DNA from: Rhizorhabdus sp.
GTDB taxonomy: Bacteria > Pseudomonadota > Alphaproteobacteria > Sphingomonadales > Sphingomonadaceae
Direction of reading: 5' to 3'
DNA length: 5,637 nt
NCBI GenBank assembly: GCA_004297635.1
Contig: SCUQ01000227.1
Span: 1-5,637, forward strand
The translations under genes and the position numbers were made by a program. The notes beneath the pieces are model-generated. The model worked only from the letters and a program-made list of their open reading frames with translations, was not told where the DNA came from and did no database searches. Positions 1 through 5,637 of the stretch are shown one piece after another. The first letter of the stretch is position 1, and each line of letters starts with the position of its first letter.

Positions 1-10
1 ACCCTGCTGC

Positions 11-20
11 GCAGCGCTGC
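11..20. repeat. Short palindrome downstream of the TetR gene
   Basis: GCAGCGCTGC is a perfect 10-bp palindrome 10 bp beyond the TetR stop codon on the minus strand, within the final 30 bp of the window. It could be part of a terminator stem, but no loop or T-tract can be seen before the sequence ends, so the function is open. Confidence 0.25.
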
Positions 21-30
21 CTGAGCGGGA

Positions 31-585
31 TTACGCCGCCGCGCTCTGCACCCGCGATCGCGCCGCCGCCGCGACCGACGGCGCGGTTGAATCGAGCAGG
101 ATGATGCCGTTGACGATCGCCAGCATCATCGCCGCCGCGCTGCGCGGGGCGACACCGGCGGGGAAATGCACGCTGCGGACGATCCATTCGTTCCAGCGCT
201 CGGCCATCAGCTCGGCGGCGGTGGCGAAGATCTTGTCGTCGCGCGCCGCGCGTGCCGCGATCTCGAACCAGACATTGGCATAGGGCCGCCCCGCCTCGCT
301 CGTCATCAGTTCGGCGGTGAAGCCGACCATCTGATGCGGCGGAATGCGAACGTTGCGCGTCACCCCGGCCAGATGCGCGGCGAACCGCGCCACGACGCAG
401 CCGAGCACATCGGCGAGCATTTCCGCCTTCGTCCCGAAATAATAGAGCAGCATCCGATCGCTGGTGCCGAGCCGCGCCGCCGCCGGCCGCAGCGACAGGG
501 CATCGAGCCCCTCCTCCAGCACAAGATCTGCCAGCGCCTCCGTCAGCCGAAGGCGCTTCGCGCCACGAGCGTCCGAACCATCCAT
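31..585 (-). CDS. TetR/AcrR-family transcriptional regulator
   Basis: The 184-residue product has the TetR length and architecture. The N-terminal DNA-binding domain spans roughly residues 10-58: helix 1 RLTEALADLVLEEGLDAL (13-30), then the helix-turn-helix SLRPAAARLGTSDRMLLYYF (31-50) and GTKAEML (51-57), which continue the typical pattern of the family's recognition helix and following Y-x-F region. The rest, residues about 65-184, is the variable ligand-binding and dimerisation domain, helical and alanine-rich, with WFEIAARAARD (106-116) and a hydrophobic stretch AMMLAIVNGIILL (152-164) that is likely a dimer helix, not a membrane segment. The ligand and targets are unknown. The ATG at 583-585 follows GGGGGA with an 8-nt spacer. 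A perfect palindrome lies 30 bp upstream, suggesting autoregulation. It is 210 bp from the methyltransferase gene and probably forms its own unit. Its regulated partner is not evident in the window, since no divergent gene exists. Confidence 0.92.
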   Translation of the reverse strand: MDGSDARGAKRLRLTEALADLVLEEGLDALSLRPAAARLGTSDRMLLYYFGTKAEMLADVLGCVVARFAAHLAGVTRNVRIPPHQMVGFTAELMTSEAGRPYANVWFEIAARAARDDKIFATAAELMAERWNEWIVRSVHFPAGVAPRSAAAMMLAIVNGIILLDSTAPSVAAAARSRVQSAAA

Positions 586-795
586 GTCACGAATCCCCCG
601 ATTCTCTGCCGCCTTGTAGCATATGCTACGGCGTGCTGCACCGCGGGAATCGTGAATTTTCGTGTCAGTTCGGGGCGGAATCGGGGTAATGGGGTGCCTG
701 TCGGGGAAATGCGCGCTCCGCTACCGGCCCGGTTGCGGGTGAGTCGGAGCGTCGAGCGTCTTGCCACCAACTAAGCTACGCGACCGCGATTGCCC
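586..795. other. Non-coding gap between methyltransferase and TetR genes
   Basis: These 210 bp carry no gene I can support. Going from right to left they hold: a string on the minus strand that resembles the 5' third of a tRNA (761-785); an imperfect hairpin at 715-750, GCTCCG/CGGAGC with an internal palindrome ACCGG-C-CCGGT (723-733); four GGGG runs on the plus strand at 672-675, 683-686, 691-694 and 703-706; a direct repeat CGTG at 651-654 and 661-664, exactly 10 bp apart; and the 616-629 palindrome in the TetR leader. There is no hairpin with a T-tract on either strand, so I cannot place a firm terminator for the methyltransferase transcript, though the 715-750 structure may serve. Confidence 0.6.
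616..629. promoter_or_regulatory. Candidate TetR operator, perfect 14-bp palindrome
   Basis: GTAGCATATGCTAC is a perfect palindrome 30 bp upstream of the TetR ATG. It is flanked by CGCC on the left and GGCG on the right, which extends the symmetry imperfectly (two extra T on the left). TetR-family proteins bind such inverted repeats as dimers and commonly repress their own gene. On the minus strand TATGCT (618-623) inside it could be a weak -10 box, so binding would block the promoter. I found no good -35 at 16-18 bp. The site lies outside any coding frame I support. Confidence 0.6.
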
Positions 796-1395
796 TCAAC
801 GGCGCAGTACGACAGCGAGGTTGTTCGCCGGCATCGAGTGAACCGCCTCCAGATCCAGGCCAAGGCTCTGCGCCAAGGCGGCGACATCCTCCAGCTGACG
901 CAGACCCCACCGGCTGTCCCGCGCCCGAAGGCTCTCGTCAAAGGCGAGATTGCTGGGGGCCGTCTCCACGCCCTGCTGAATATATGGCCCATACAGAACC
1001 AGCGGCCTGCCTACCGGAAGCAGCTTCGCCGCGCCTGTCATCAGCCCCACCGTCGCTTCCCACGGGCTGATATGGACCATGTTGATGCACAACATCGCAT
1101 CGGCATGGTCGACCGGCCATTCGGGCGTCGATGCATCCAGCAGCAGGGGCGGGCGCAGATTGTGCAGGCGCGCGGCCTCTGCCCAGGCACGGATCGAGGC
1201 GAGGGCGGCGGGGTCGGGGTCGCTGGGCTGCCAGGTCAGGGCGGGAAAGCCGCGTGCGAAGTGGATCGCATGCTCGCCGGTGCCGCTCGCCACTTCCAGC
1301 ACGGTGCCGCTTGCGGGCAGCACATCGTGCAGGATGGCGGCGATCGGTTCGCGGTTGCGCTCGGTCGCGGGCGCGTGGCGGCGGGCGTCGCTCAT
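796..1395 (-). CDS. DUF938-type class I SAM-dependent methyltransferase, substrate unknown
   Basis: The 199-residue product matches the DUF938 family (PF06080) in length and motif order. These are PATERNREPI near the N-terminus (residues 9-18), SAM-binding motif I VLEVASGTGEHAIHFA (32-47), WQPSDPDPAALASI (55-68) with the acidic ribose-binding region, NLRPPLLLD (79-87), ADAMLCINMVHISPWEAT (98-115), GGxL-like VGRPLVLYGPY (128-138), SNLAFDESLRARDSRWGLR (148-166) and the ending MPANNLAVVLRR. The fold is a Rossmann-type SAM binder, while the methyl acceptor of this family is not known to me. In motif post-II, VGRP replaces the usual PGGP-like turn, which seems tolerable. I chose the ATG at 1393-1395 because it overlaps the acetyltransferase stop as ATGA and homologues start near there. 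The frame remains open 64 codons upstream, but only as a shadow of the acetyltransferase. No membrane segment or signal peptide is seen. The stop is TGA. Confidence 0.88.
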   Translation of the reverse strand: MSDARRHAPATERNREPIAAILHDVLPASGTVLEVASGTGEHAIHFARGFPALTWQPSDPDPAALASIRAWAEAARLHNLRPPLLLDASTPEWPVDHADAMLCINMVHISPWEATVGLMTGAAKLLPVGRPLVLYGPYIQQGVETAPSNLAFDESLRARDSRWGLRQLEDVAALAQSLGLDLEAVHSMPANNLAVVLRR

Positions 1396-1958
1396 CTCAG
1401 GTCGTTGCTCCGGTCTGTCGCGATGTCCGGGCCGGCCGATGATTCCCGCTGCTCCGACATCGTTTTGGCGAAGTAGCGGACCGTCTTGCCGCGCCCCGCC
1501 AGATGTGCCGCCCCGACCTCGACGAAGCCGAGCGCCGCGTGGAAGGCATCGGAGGCAGGGTTGGGCGGATCGGCGTTGACCTCGCACAGCACGCGGGCAT
1601 GGCCGGCGCCGCGGGCGGCGTCGAACAGCCGGTCGTAGAGCCGGCGGGCATGACCCCGGCCCCGCGCGGCGGGGGAGACGACGATGCGGTCGACATAGAC
1701 GAAGCGATCATAGCGATCCCGGAACCACAGGAAATTGGGGCTGTCATAGTCCGCCGCCTGATCGAAGGCGAGCAGCAGCGCATCGGCCTCCCCGATCCGG
1801 CAGGCGAGAAAGGCCCGTTCGATCAGCCGCGCCATCCGGTCGGCGTCGAGCAGCGACAGCTCGGCGGCATGCGCATTGTTGAGCGCGAGCAGGGCGGAGG
1901 TGGGATGCGCGACGGGAACAATGGTGGCGGTGGCGGTCATCCAGCCATCTATCGTCAT
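1392..1958 (-). CDS. GNAT-family N-acetyltransferase (COG3818-like), substrate unknown
   Basis: The 188-residue product contains a GNAT fold. The acetyl-CoA-binding loop is VVSPAARGRGHARRL (residues 93-107), fitting the R-x-x-G-x-A pattern at R99-A104. The strand before it is FVYVDRI (86-92), and CEVN-DPPNPASDAFHAALGFVEVG (125-149) forms the C-terminal acetyl-CoA side. The early motif LALNNAHAAELS (24-35) and LLLAFDQAADYDSPNFLWF (61-79) resemble a predicted acetyltransferase group I know as COG3818, whose substrate is not established to my knowledge. It is probably cytosolic, with no signal peptide or membrane segment. The start is uncertain: the ATG at 1956-1958 and another six codons later (1938-1940) both lack a clear Shine-Dalgarno. 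It lies 63 bp after gcvPB, and its TGA overlaps the next gene's ATG (ATGA). About 20 residues after the fold are low in conserved character. Confidence 0.85.
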   Translation of the reverse strand: MTIDGWMTATATIVPVAHPTSALLALNNAHAAELSLLDADRMARLIERAFLACRIGEADALLLAFDQAADYDSPNFLWFRDRYDRFVYVDRIVVSPAARGRGHARRLYDRLFDAARGAGHARVLCEVNADPPNPASDAFHAALGFVEVGAAHLAGRGKTVRYFAKTMSEQRESSAGPDIATDRSNDLR

Positions 1959-1991
1959 TCCGGTGGCCGCTGGAAGCGGACAGTGCGATTC

Positions 1992-2020
1992 CGGCGTGCG
2001 CGGAAACGCGCGAAGCGCCG
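1992..2020 (-). terminator. Possible hairpin just after gcvPB, terminator-like or attenuating
   Basis: One base beyond the gcvPB stop codon, arm CGCCG/CGGCG (2016-2020 with 1992-1996) encloses an inner 5-bp stem GCGCG/CGCGC (1998-2002 with 2007-2011) closed by a 4-nt loop, with a small asymmetric internal loop between the stems. There is no T-tract on the minus strand after it, so it does not look like a standard intrinsic terminator. It may stabilise the 3' end of the gcv message or reduce read-through into the acetyltransferase gene. A second small hairpin, CCGCT-GGA-AGCGG, lies at 1967-1979, just before the acetyltransferase start. Confidence 0.35.
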
Positions 2021-2021
2021 C

Positions 2022-3593
2022 CTATTCCGCCGCCTGCGGCAGCGTCTCGTCCTTCCACACCAGCACCGGCTTGCGCGCCGCCGCCGTCTCGTCCAGCCGG
2101 CGGCGCGGGGCGAAGGCCGGGGCGGCCTTCAGCGCCTCGTCGCCCGCCTTCGCGCGTTCGGCGACCGAGCGGAGCGCGCCGACGAACTGATCGAGCGCGG
2201 CCTTGCCCTCGGTCTCGGTCGGCTCGATCAGCATCGCGCCGTGGACGACCAGCGGGAAATACATCGTCATCGGGTGGAAGCCCTCGTCGATCAGCCCCTT
2301 GGCGATGTCGAGCGTGGTGAAGCCCGGCGCGAGGCCATCGTCGCTGAACAGCGCCTCGTGCATGCACGGGCCGCTCGGCCCGAACGGCGCGTCGAGCAGG
2401 CCGTCGAGGCTGCGCAGCACATAATTGGCGTTGAGCACCGCATCCCCGGCGACCTGGCGCAGGCCATCGGCGCCATGGCTGAGGATATAGGTGAGCGCGC
2501 GGGTGAACATGCCCATCTGTCCATGAAAGGCGCTCATCCGGCCGAAGCTGCCGGGATGATCCTGATCCGCCGTCTCCTCCTCGATCAGCCGGAAGCTGCC
2601 GTCGGGCTGCTTCGCGACGAAGGGCAGCGGCGCATAGGGCGCCAGCGCCGCCGACAGCACCACCGGCCCGGAGCCGGGGCCGCCGCCGCCATGCGGGGTC
2701 GAGAAGGTCTTGTGCAGATTGATGTGCATCGCGTCGATGCCGAGATCGCCGGGGCGGACCCGCCCGACGATCGCGTTGAAATTGGCGCCGTCGCAATAGA
2801 CATAGCCGCCCGCCGCATGGACCGCGTCCGAGATGCGCTTCATGTCGCGTTCGAACAGGCCGCAGGTGTTGGGATTGGTGATCATCACCCCCGCGACATC
2901 GGGGCCGAGCCGCGCGGTGAGCGCGTCGAGATCGACCCGGCCATCGGCGGTGGCGGGGATATTCTCCACCTTGTAGCCGCAGAAGGCCGCCGTCGCCGGA
3001 TTGGTGCCATGCGCCGATTCGGGCACGAGGATCATCGATCGGTCGCTGCCCGCCGCGTCATGCGCGGCGCGGATCGCGAGCAGGCCGCACAGCTCGCCAT
3101 GCGCGCCCGCTTTCGGGCTCATCGCGACGGCATGCATGCCGGTGAGCGTGACGAGCCACTGCGCCAGCTCATCGATCACCGCCAGCGCGCCCTGCACCGT
3201 GTCGACGGGGGCAAGCGGGTGGATGTCGGCGAAGCCGGGCAGGCGGGCCATCTTCTCGTTCAGCCGCGGATTATGCTTCATCGTGCATGAGCCGAGCGGG
3301 AAGAGACCCAGGTCGATCGCATAATTCTGACGGCTGAGGCGGGTGTAATGGCGCACCGCCTCCGGCTCGGTCAGGCCGGGCAGGCCGATCGCGCGGTGGC
3401 GCTCCAGCCCGCCGAGGCGGCTGGATGTAGCGGGTGCTTCGGCGATATCGACGCCGGTGCGGGCATAATCGTCGCGCTCGAAGATCAGCGCTTCTTCCAG
3501 CATCAGCGCGCGATTGCCGGTGAAGGTGGCCGGGGCGTCCGCCGCGGCAAGGGTTTCGGGCCGCGTCACCCGGCCTTCGCTGTTCATGCTCAT
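2022..3593 (-). CDS. gcvPB: Glycine dehydrogenase (decarboxylating) subunit 2, P protein beta
   Basis: The 523-residue product is the catalytic, PLP-bearing half of the split P protein. Visible signatures are [13 protein letters not shown] (residues 98-110), [12 protein letters not shown] (159-170), ESAHGTNPA (192-200), NPNTCGLFE (240-248), [12 protein letters not shown] (266-277) and the PLP loop [20 protein letters not shown] (290-309), with K295 as the expected Schiff-base lysine. QDHPGSFGR (344-352) and PMTMYFP (441-447) follow, as in family members. Together with GcvPA it decarboxylates glycine in the cytosolic glycine cleavage complex. I chose the ATG at 3591-3593 because it overlaps the gcvPA stop in ATGA. 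A second in-frame ATG two codons on (3585-3587) is possible. The reading frame stays open 157 codons upstream, but that part is out of frame with gcvPA and is a shadow. The C-terminal tail after about residue 475 is long and alanine/arginine-rich but typical of alphaproteobacterial versions. The stop is TAG. Confidence 0.97.
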   Translation of the reverse strand: MSMNSEGRVTRPETLAAADAPATFTGNRALMLEEALIFERDDYARTGVDIAEAPATSSRLGGLERHRAIGLPGLTEPEAVRHYTRLSRQNYAIDLGLFPLGSCTMKHNPRLNEKMARLPGFADIHPLAPVDTVQGALAVIDELAQWLVTLTGMHAVAMSPKAGAHGELCGLLAIRAAHDAAGSDRSMILVPESAHGTNPATAAFCGYKVENIPATADGRVDLDALTARLGPDVAGVMITNPNTCGLFERDMKRISDAVHAAGGYVYCDGANFNAIVGRVRPGDLGIDAMHINLHKTFSTPHGGGGPGSGPVVLSAALAPYAPLPFVAKQPDGSFRLIEEETADQDHPGSFGRMSAFHGQMGMFTRALTYILSHGADGLRQVAGDAVLNANYVLRSLDGLLDAPFGPSGPCMHEALFSDDGLAPGFTTLDIAKGLIDEGFHPMTMYFPLVVHGAMLIEPTETEGKAALDQFVGALRSVAERAKAGDEALKAAPAFAPRRRLDETAAARKPVLVWKDETLPQAAE

Positions 3594-4960
3594 GCCGCGA
3601 TCTCCGCTTCGAGGGCTTGGGCCAGGGCCTCGACATCCTCCGCCGTACTGGTCTCCGTGACCGCGACGACGAGGCCGTTGGCGAGGTCCGCCGCGTCGGG
3701 ATAGAGGCGTCCCAGCGAGACGCCGCCGAGAATGCCCATGTCGGCGAGCGCACGGACCACCGGGCGCGCTTCCCTCGGCAGCTTCAGGGTGAATTCGTTG
3801 AAGAAGGCGCCGTTGACCAGCTCGACACCGGGCAGCGTCGCCAGCCGCTCCGCAGCCGCCACCGCGCCAGCATGGTTCAGCGCGGCCAGGTTGCGTAAGC
3901 CGGTCTCGCCCAGCAGGGTCAGGTGGATCGAGAAGGCCAGCGCGCACAGGCCGGCATTGGTGCAGATGTTCGACGTCGCCTTCTCGCGGCGGATATGCTG
4001 CTCGCGCGTCGACAGCGTCAGCACGAAGCCGCGCTGGCCGTCGGCATCGGTCGTCACCCCGCACAGCCGGCCCGGCATCTGGCGGACATGCTTTTCGTTG
4101 CAGGCGAACAGGCCGACATAGGGCCCGCCGAAATTGAGGCCGACGCCGATCGACTGGCCTTCGCCGACGACGATGTCGGCGCCCATCTCGCCCGGGCTGC
4201 GGATCGCGCCCAGCGCGACCGGCTCGGTAACGACGGCGATCAGCAGCGCGCCCTTGTCATGGCAGCGCGCGGCCAGCTCGGACAGGTCGGCGACATGACC
4301 GAGGATGTTCGGATTCTGGACGACGACGCAGCTCGTGTCGGCGTCGATACCCGCCAGCAGCCGGGCCATGTCGTCGCCGGGCGCGCCGGGGGTGAGCGTG
4401 GGCAGGGCGGTGTCGAGCAGATCGCCGGTGAAGCGCGCCATCGTCTTCGCCAGCGACACATAATGGGGGTGAAGGCCGGCGGAGAGGATCGCCTTGCCGC
4501 GCTTCGTAACGCGGCGGGCCATGGTGATCGCCTCCCAGCAGGCGGTCGAGCCGTCATACATCGAGGCGTTGGCAACGTCGCAGCCGAACAGCCGGGCGAC
4601 CTGGGTCTGGAATTCGAACAGCGCCTGCAGCGTGCCCTGCGCGATTTCCGGCTGATAGGGGGTGTAGCTGGTCAGGAACTCGCCGCGCTGGATCAGATGA
4701 TCGACGCTGGCGGGGACATGGTGGCGGTAGGCGCCGCAGCCGAGGAAGAAGGGCGCCTCCCCCGCCGACAGGTTCCGCCGCGCGAGCCTGGTCATGTGCC
4801 GCTCGACCGCCAGCTCGGAGGCGTGGGCGGGCAGGCCGGCGATCGGGCCGGGCAGGCGGGCTTCGGCGGGGACATCGATGAAGAGATCGTCGATCGATGA
4901 CGCACCGATGGTGGCGAGCATCGCCTGGCGATCGGTGTCCGTAAGGGGAAGGTAGCGCAT
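3590..4960 (-). CDS. gcvPA: Glycine dehydrogenase (decarboxylating) subunit 1, P protein alpha
   Basis: The 456-residue product has the standard GcvPA length and starts [11 protein letters not shown]. Family signatures run in order: [13 protein letters not shown] (residues 71-83), [14 protein letters not shown] (97-110), FEFQT (115-119), [10 protein letters not shown] (131-140), LHPHY (163-167), QNPNILG (215-221), [10 protein letters not shown] (274-283), RQMPGR (293-298), [18 protein letters not shown] (316-333) and NEFTLKLP (388-395). It pairs with GcvPB to form the P protein, which decarboxylates glycine and loads the aminomethyl group onto lipoyl-GcvH. This half is homologous to the N-terminal part of the fused P protein and lacks the PLP lysine, as expected. 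The ATG at 4958-4960 follows GGAG at 8 nt. The stop TGA (3590-3592) overlaps the gcvPB ATG by 4 nt (ATGA), so the two subunits are probably translationally coupled in equal amounts. No defect is visible. Confidence 0.97.
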   Translation of the reverse strand: MRYLPLTDTDRQAMLATIGASSIDDLFIDVPAEARLPGPIAGLPAHASELAVERHMTRLARRNLSAGEAPFFLGCGAYRHHVPASVDHLIQRGEFLTSYTPYQPEIAQGTLQALFEFQTQVARLFGCDVANASMYDGSTACWEAITMARRVTKRGKAILSAGLHPHYVSLAKTMARFTGDLLDTALPTLTPGAPGDDMARLLAGIDADTSCVVVQNPNILGHVADLSELAARCHDKGALLIAVVTEPVALGAIRSPGEMGADIVVGEGQSIGVGLNFGGPYVGLFACNEKHVRQMPGRLCGVTTDADGQRGFVLTLSTREQHIRREKATSNICTNAGLCALAFSIHLTLLGETGLRNLAALNHAGAVAAAERLATLPGVELVNGAFFNEFTLKLPREARPVVRALADMGILGGVSLGRLYPDAADLANGLVVAVTETSTAEDVEALAQALEAEIAA

Positions 4961-4968
4961 TCCGGTTA

Positions 4969-4972
4969 CTCC
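4969..4972 (-). promoter_or_regulatory. Ribosome binding site of gcvPA, directly abutting a hairpin
   Basis: On the minus strand GGAG (4969-4972) precedes the gcvPA ATG (4958-4960) with an 8-nt spacer. It follows immediately after the G-rich 3' arm of the hairpin at 4973-4994, so the G/A-rich stretch read by the ribosome is made partly by the repeat element. This site fixes the start at MRYLPLTD. An in-frame TTG eight codons upstream (4982-4984) lies inside the hairpin, and family members usually begin at MRYLPL. Confidence 0.7.
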
Positions 4973-5110
4973 CCCCTCCCGCAAGCGGGAGGGGCAGGGG
5001 GTGGGCCCGCCGTCCGAGCAGCTCGATGCTGCGAGGATGGCATTTGGGGTGAGACCTGAAGCTCGCTGCGCTCGCGCCCACCCCTACACCCCTCCCGCAG
5101 GCGGGAGGGG
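4973..5110. repeat. REP/REPIN-like double-hairpin element between gcvH and gcvPA
   Basis: Two 22-nt hairpins, at 4973-4994 and 5089-5110, each have arm CCCCTCCCGC, a 2-nt centre (AA in one, AG in the other) and the complementary arm GCGGGAGGGG. They lie in inverted arrangement: the inner flanks also match, with 4985-5006 nearly the reverse complement of 5076-5098 (GCGGGAGGGG, then a short variable bit, AGGGG, TGGGC). The whole 138-bp unit can fold into a long stem with a core at 5007-5075, which itself holds a small hairpin GCAGC/GCTGC around TCGAT (5018-5032). It fills nearly all of the 158-bp gap, ending 8 bp from the gcvH stop and 12 bp from the gcvPA ATG. This pairing of two palindromes is the layout of REP doublets (REPINs), which RAYT transposases move in other bacteria. 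I recall similar G/C-rich palindromes from sphingomonad intergenic regions, but copy number cannot be seen here. No transposase is present. Confidence 0.75.
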
Positions 5111-5118
5111 AAGAAGCT

Positions 5119-5490
5119 TTAGAGCGAGTCGCAGAACGCCTTGTAGGCGGCGGCGTCCATCAGGCCGTCAAGCTCGGCCGGATCGGCGAGCGCGAGCTTG
5201 AAGAACCAGCCGTCGCCTTCGGGCGCGCTGTTGACCAGGGCCGGATCCTCCTCCAGCGCGCCGTTCGCCTCGCTCACCGTGCCGGTGACGGGGGCGAACA
5301 CGTCCGATGCGGCCTTGACCGATTCGACCACCGCCGCCTCGCCGCCCTTGGCGACATTGGTGCCGGGGGCCGGCAGCTCGACGAAGACGATGTCGCCCAG
5401 CTGGGCCTGTGCATAGTCGGTGATGCCGACGGTGGCGGTGCCACCCTCGACGGCAATCCATTCATGGTCTTCGGTATAATAGGTCGTCAT
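5119..5490 (-). CDS. gcvH: Glycine cleavage system H protein (lipoyl carrier)
   Basis: The 123-residue product has the usual GcvH length and starts [12 protein letters not shown], the standard N-terminus of the family. The lipoylation site is K59 in ESVKAAS, flanked by the hammerhead fold signatures VGITDYAQ (residues 21-28), [10 protein letters not shown] (31-40) and PVTGTV (67-72). The C-terminus contains GDGWFFKL, also conserved. H is the mobile carrier of the cytosolic glycine cleavage complex: its lipoyl arm shuttles the aminomethyl intermediate from P to T and is then reoxidised by the L protein. The ATG at 5488-5490 is preceded by GGAG with a 7-nt spacer, overlapping the end of gcvT. 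The stop is TAA (5119-5121). A 158-bp gap with a double-hairpin element separates it from gcvPA, the only large gap inside the gcv block. No key residue is missing. Confidence 0.98.
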   Translation of the reverse strand: MTTYYTEDHEWIAVEGGTATVGITDYAQAQLGDIVFVELPAPGTNVAKGGEAAVVESVKAASDVFAPVTGTVSEANGALEEDPALVNSAPEGDGWFFKLALADPAELDGLMDAAAYKAFCDSL

Positions 5491-5493
5491 GGG

Positions 5494-5637
5494 TCAGCTC
5501 CCTTGGCGGACGTAACGATGGGGGACGAAAGGCATCGGGGCGATGGTGGCATCGAGGCGCTTGCCGCGCACCTCGATCTGCAGGGCGCGGTTGAGATCGG
5601 CATGGCCGGCGACGACATAGCCCATCGCGATCGGCAC
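5494..5637 (-). CDS. gcvT: Glycine cleavage T protein (aminomethyltransferase), C-terminal end only
   Basis: This is the last 47 codons of an open frame that enters from the right edge of the window and stops at TGA (5494-5496). The translation begins VPIAMGYV and ends PFVPHRYVRQGS. The sequence G-Y-V followed later by IEVRGKR, and the PFVPHRY ending, match the C-terminal beta-barrel domain of GcvT (GCV_T_C family). In the glycine cleavage system this protein takes the aminomethyl group from lipoyl-GcvH, passes the methylene to tetrahydrofolate and releases ammonia. The start and the folate-binding domain lie outside the window, so any riboswitch or promoter upstream of gcvT cannot be judged. 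Only 3 bp separate its stop from the gcvH ATG, and the gcvH Shine-Dalgarno lies across its last codons, which indicates one transcript. The identification rests on a short piece but is strongly backed by the neighbours. Confidence 0.93.
   Translation of the reverse strand: MPIAMGYVVAGHADLNRALQIEVRGKRLDATIAPMPFVPHRYVRQGS

Noticed and set aside
166..774. A 202-codon plus-strand frame covering the TetR gene and running into the gap, which might have been a divergent gene
   Set aside because: It starts inside the TetR gene antisense to it, has histidine/arginine-rich content without motifs, and crosses the palindrome and G-run region. No ribosome binding site supports it.
543..992. Minus-strand frames of 73-75 codons near the methyltransferase end and the gap
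   Set aside because: They are overlapping out-of-frame shadows or arginine-rich junk without a family match; the methyltransferase frame explains the coding signal at 796-992.
1503..3290. A 595-codon open frame on the plus strand opposite gcvPB and the acetyltransferase gene
   Set aside because: Its translation is arginine-, glycine- and alanine-rich with no family signature, and it is exactly antisense to two well-supported genes. Long antisense frames are expected in GC-rich DNA with strong third-position G/C bias.
3594..4064. Upstream extension of the gcvPB frame to give a 680-residue protein
   Set aside because: The extension is antisense-like low-complexity sequence out of frame with gcvPA, and the ATGA overlap at 3590-3593 gives a start that fits the family length.
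3923..4900. A 325-codon open frame on the plus strand opposite gcvPA
   Set aside because: Same pattern of antisense shadow; low-complexity composition and no recognisable motif, while the minus strand encodes a clear GcvPA.
4961..5118. A glycine riboswitch or intrinsic terminator in the gcvH-gcvPA gap
   Set aside because: I see no paired glycine aptamer pattern and no T-tract after either hairpin; the symmetric double-hairpin layout fits a REP-like repeat better.
1..5637. A defence system, CRISPR array, prophage or transposon
   Set aside because: No spaced direct repeats, transposase, integrase, nuclease or toxin motif appears in any supported frame; the content is core metabolism, two small-molecule enzymes and a regulator.

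Overview
The window is GC-rich DNA in which every supported gene lies on the minus strand. Codon use, the split glycine dehydrogenase (separate GcvPA and GcvPB), and an inverted pair of CCCCTCCCGC/GCGGGAGGGG hairpins between genes all suggest an alphaproteobacterium, most likely a sphingomonad (Sphingomonas or a relative). The genus is an inference from recall, not from a search.

Read in the direction of transcription (from position 5637 down to 1), the layout is: the 3' end of gcvT (5494-5637, cut by the window edge); gcvH (5119-5490); a 158-bp gap holding a REP-like double hairpin; gcvPA (3590-4960); gcvPB (2022-3593, ATGA overlap with gcvPA); a 63-bp gap with two small hairpins; a GNAT acetyltransferase (1392-1958); a DUF938-type SAM-dependent methyltransferase (796-1395, ATGA overlap with the acetyltransferase); a 210-bp non-coding gap; and a TetR-family regulator (31-585), followed by 30 bp of trailing sequence.

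The gcvT-H-PA-PB block encodes three of the four glycine cleavage components. P (the PA/PB pair) decarboxylates glycine using PLP, H carries the aminomethyl group on lipoyl-lysine, and T transfers the methylene group to tetrahydrofolate and releases ammonia. The L protein (lipoamide dehydrogenase) is not here. The acetyltransferase and methyltransferase are translationally coupled to each other and lie close behind gcvPB, so they may share its transcript, but nothing in the sequence ties them to glycine metabolism. The TetR gene has its own leader with a perfect 14-bp palindrome, a good candidate for its operator, and is probably a separate unit.

I see no mobile element with a transposase, no CRISPR array and no convincing intact RNA gene. 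This is mostly ordinary core-metabolism DNA. The points worth a second look are the hairpin element that abuts the ribosome binding site of gcvPA, the TetR palindrome, and odd small structures in the 586-795 gap (a tRNA-5'-half-like string, a G-run cluster and a hairpin). I did not find evidence of a previously undescribed multi-gene system.
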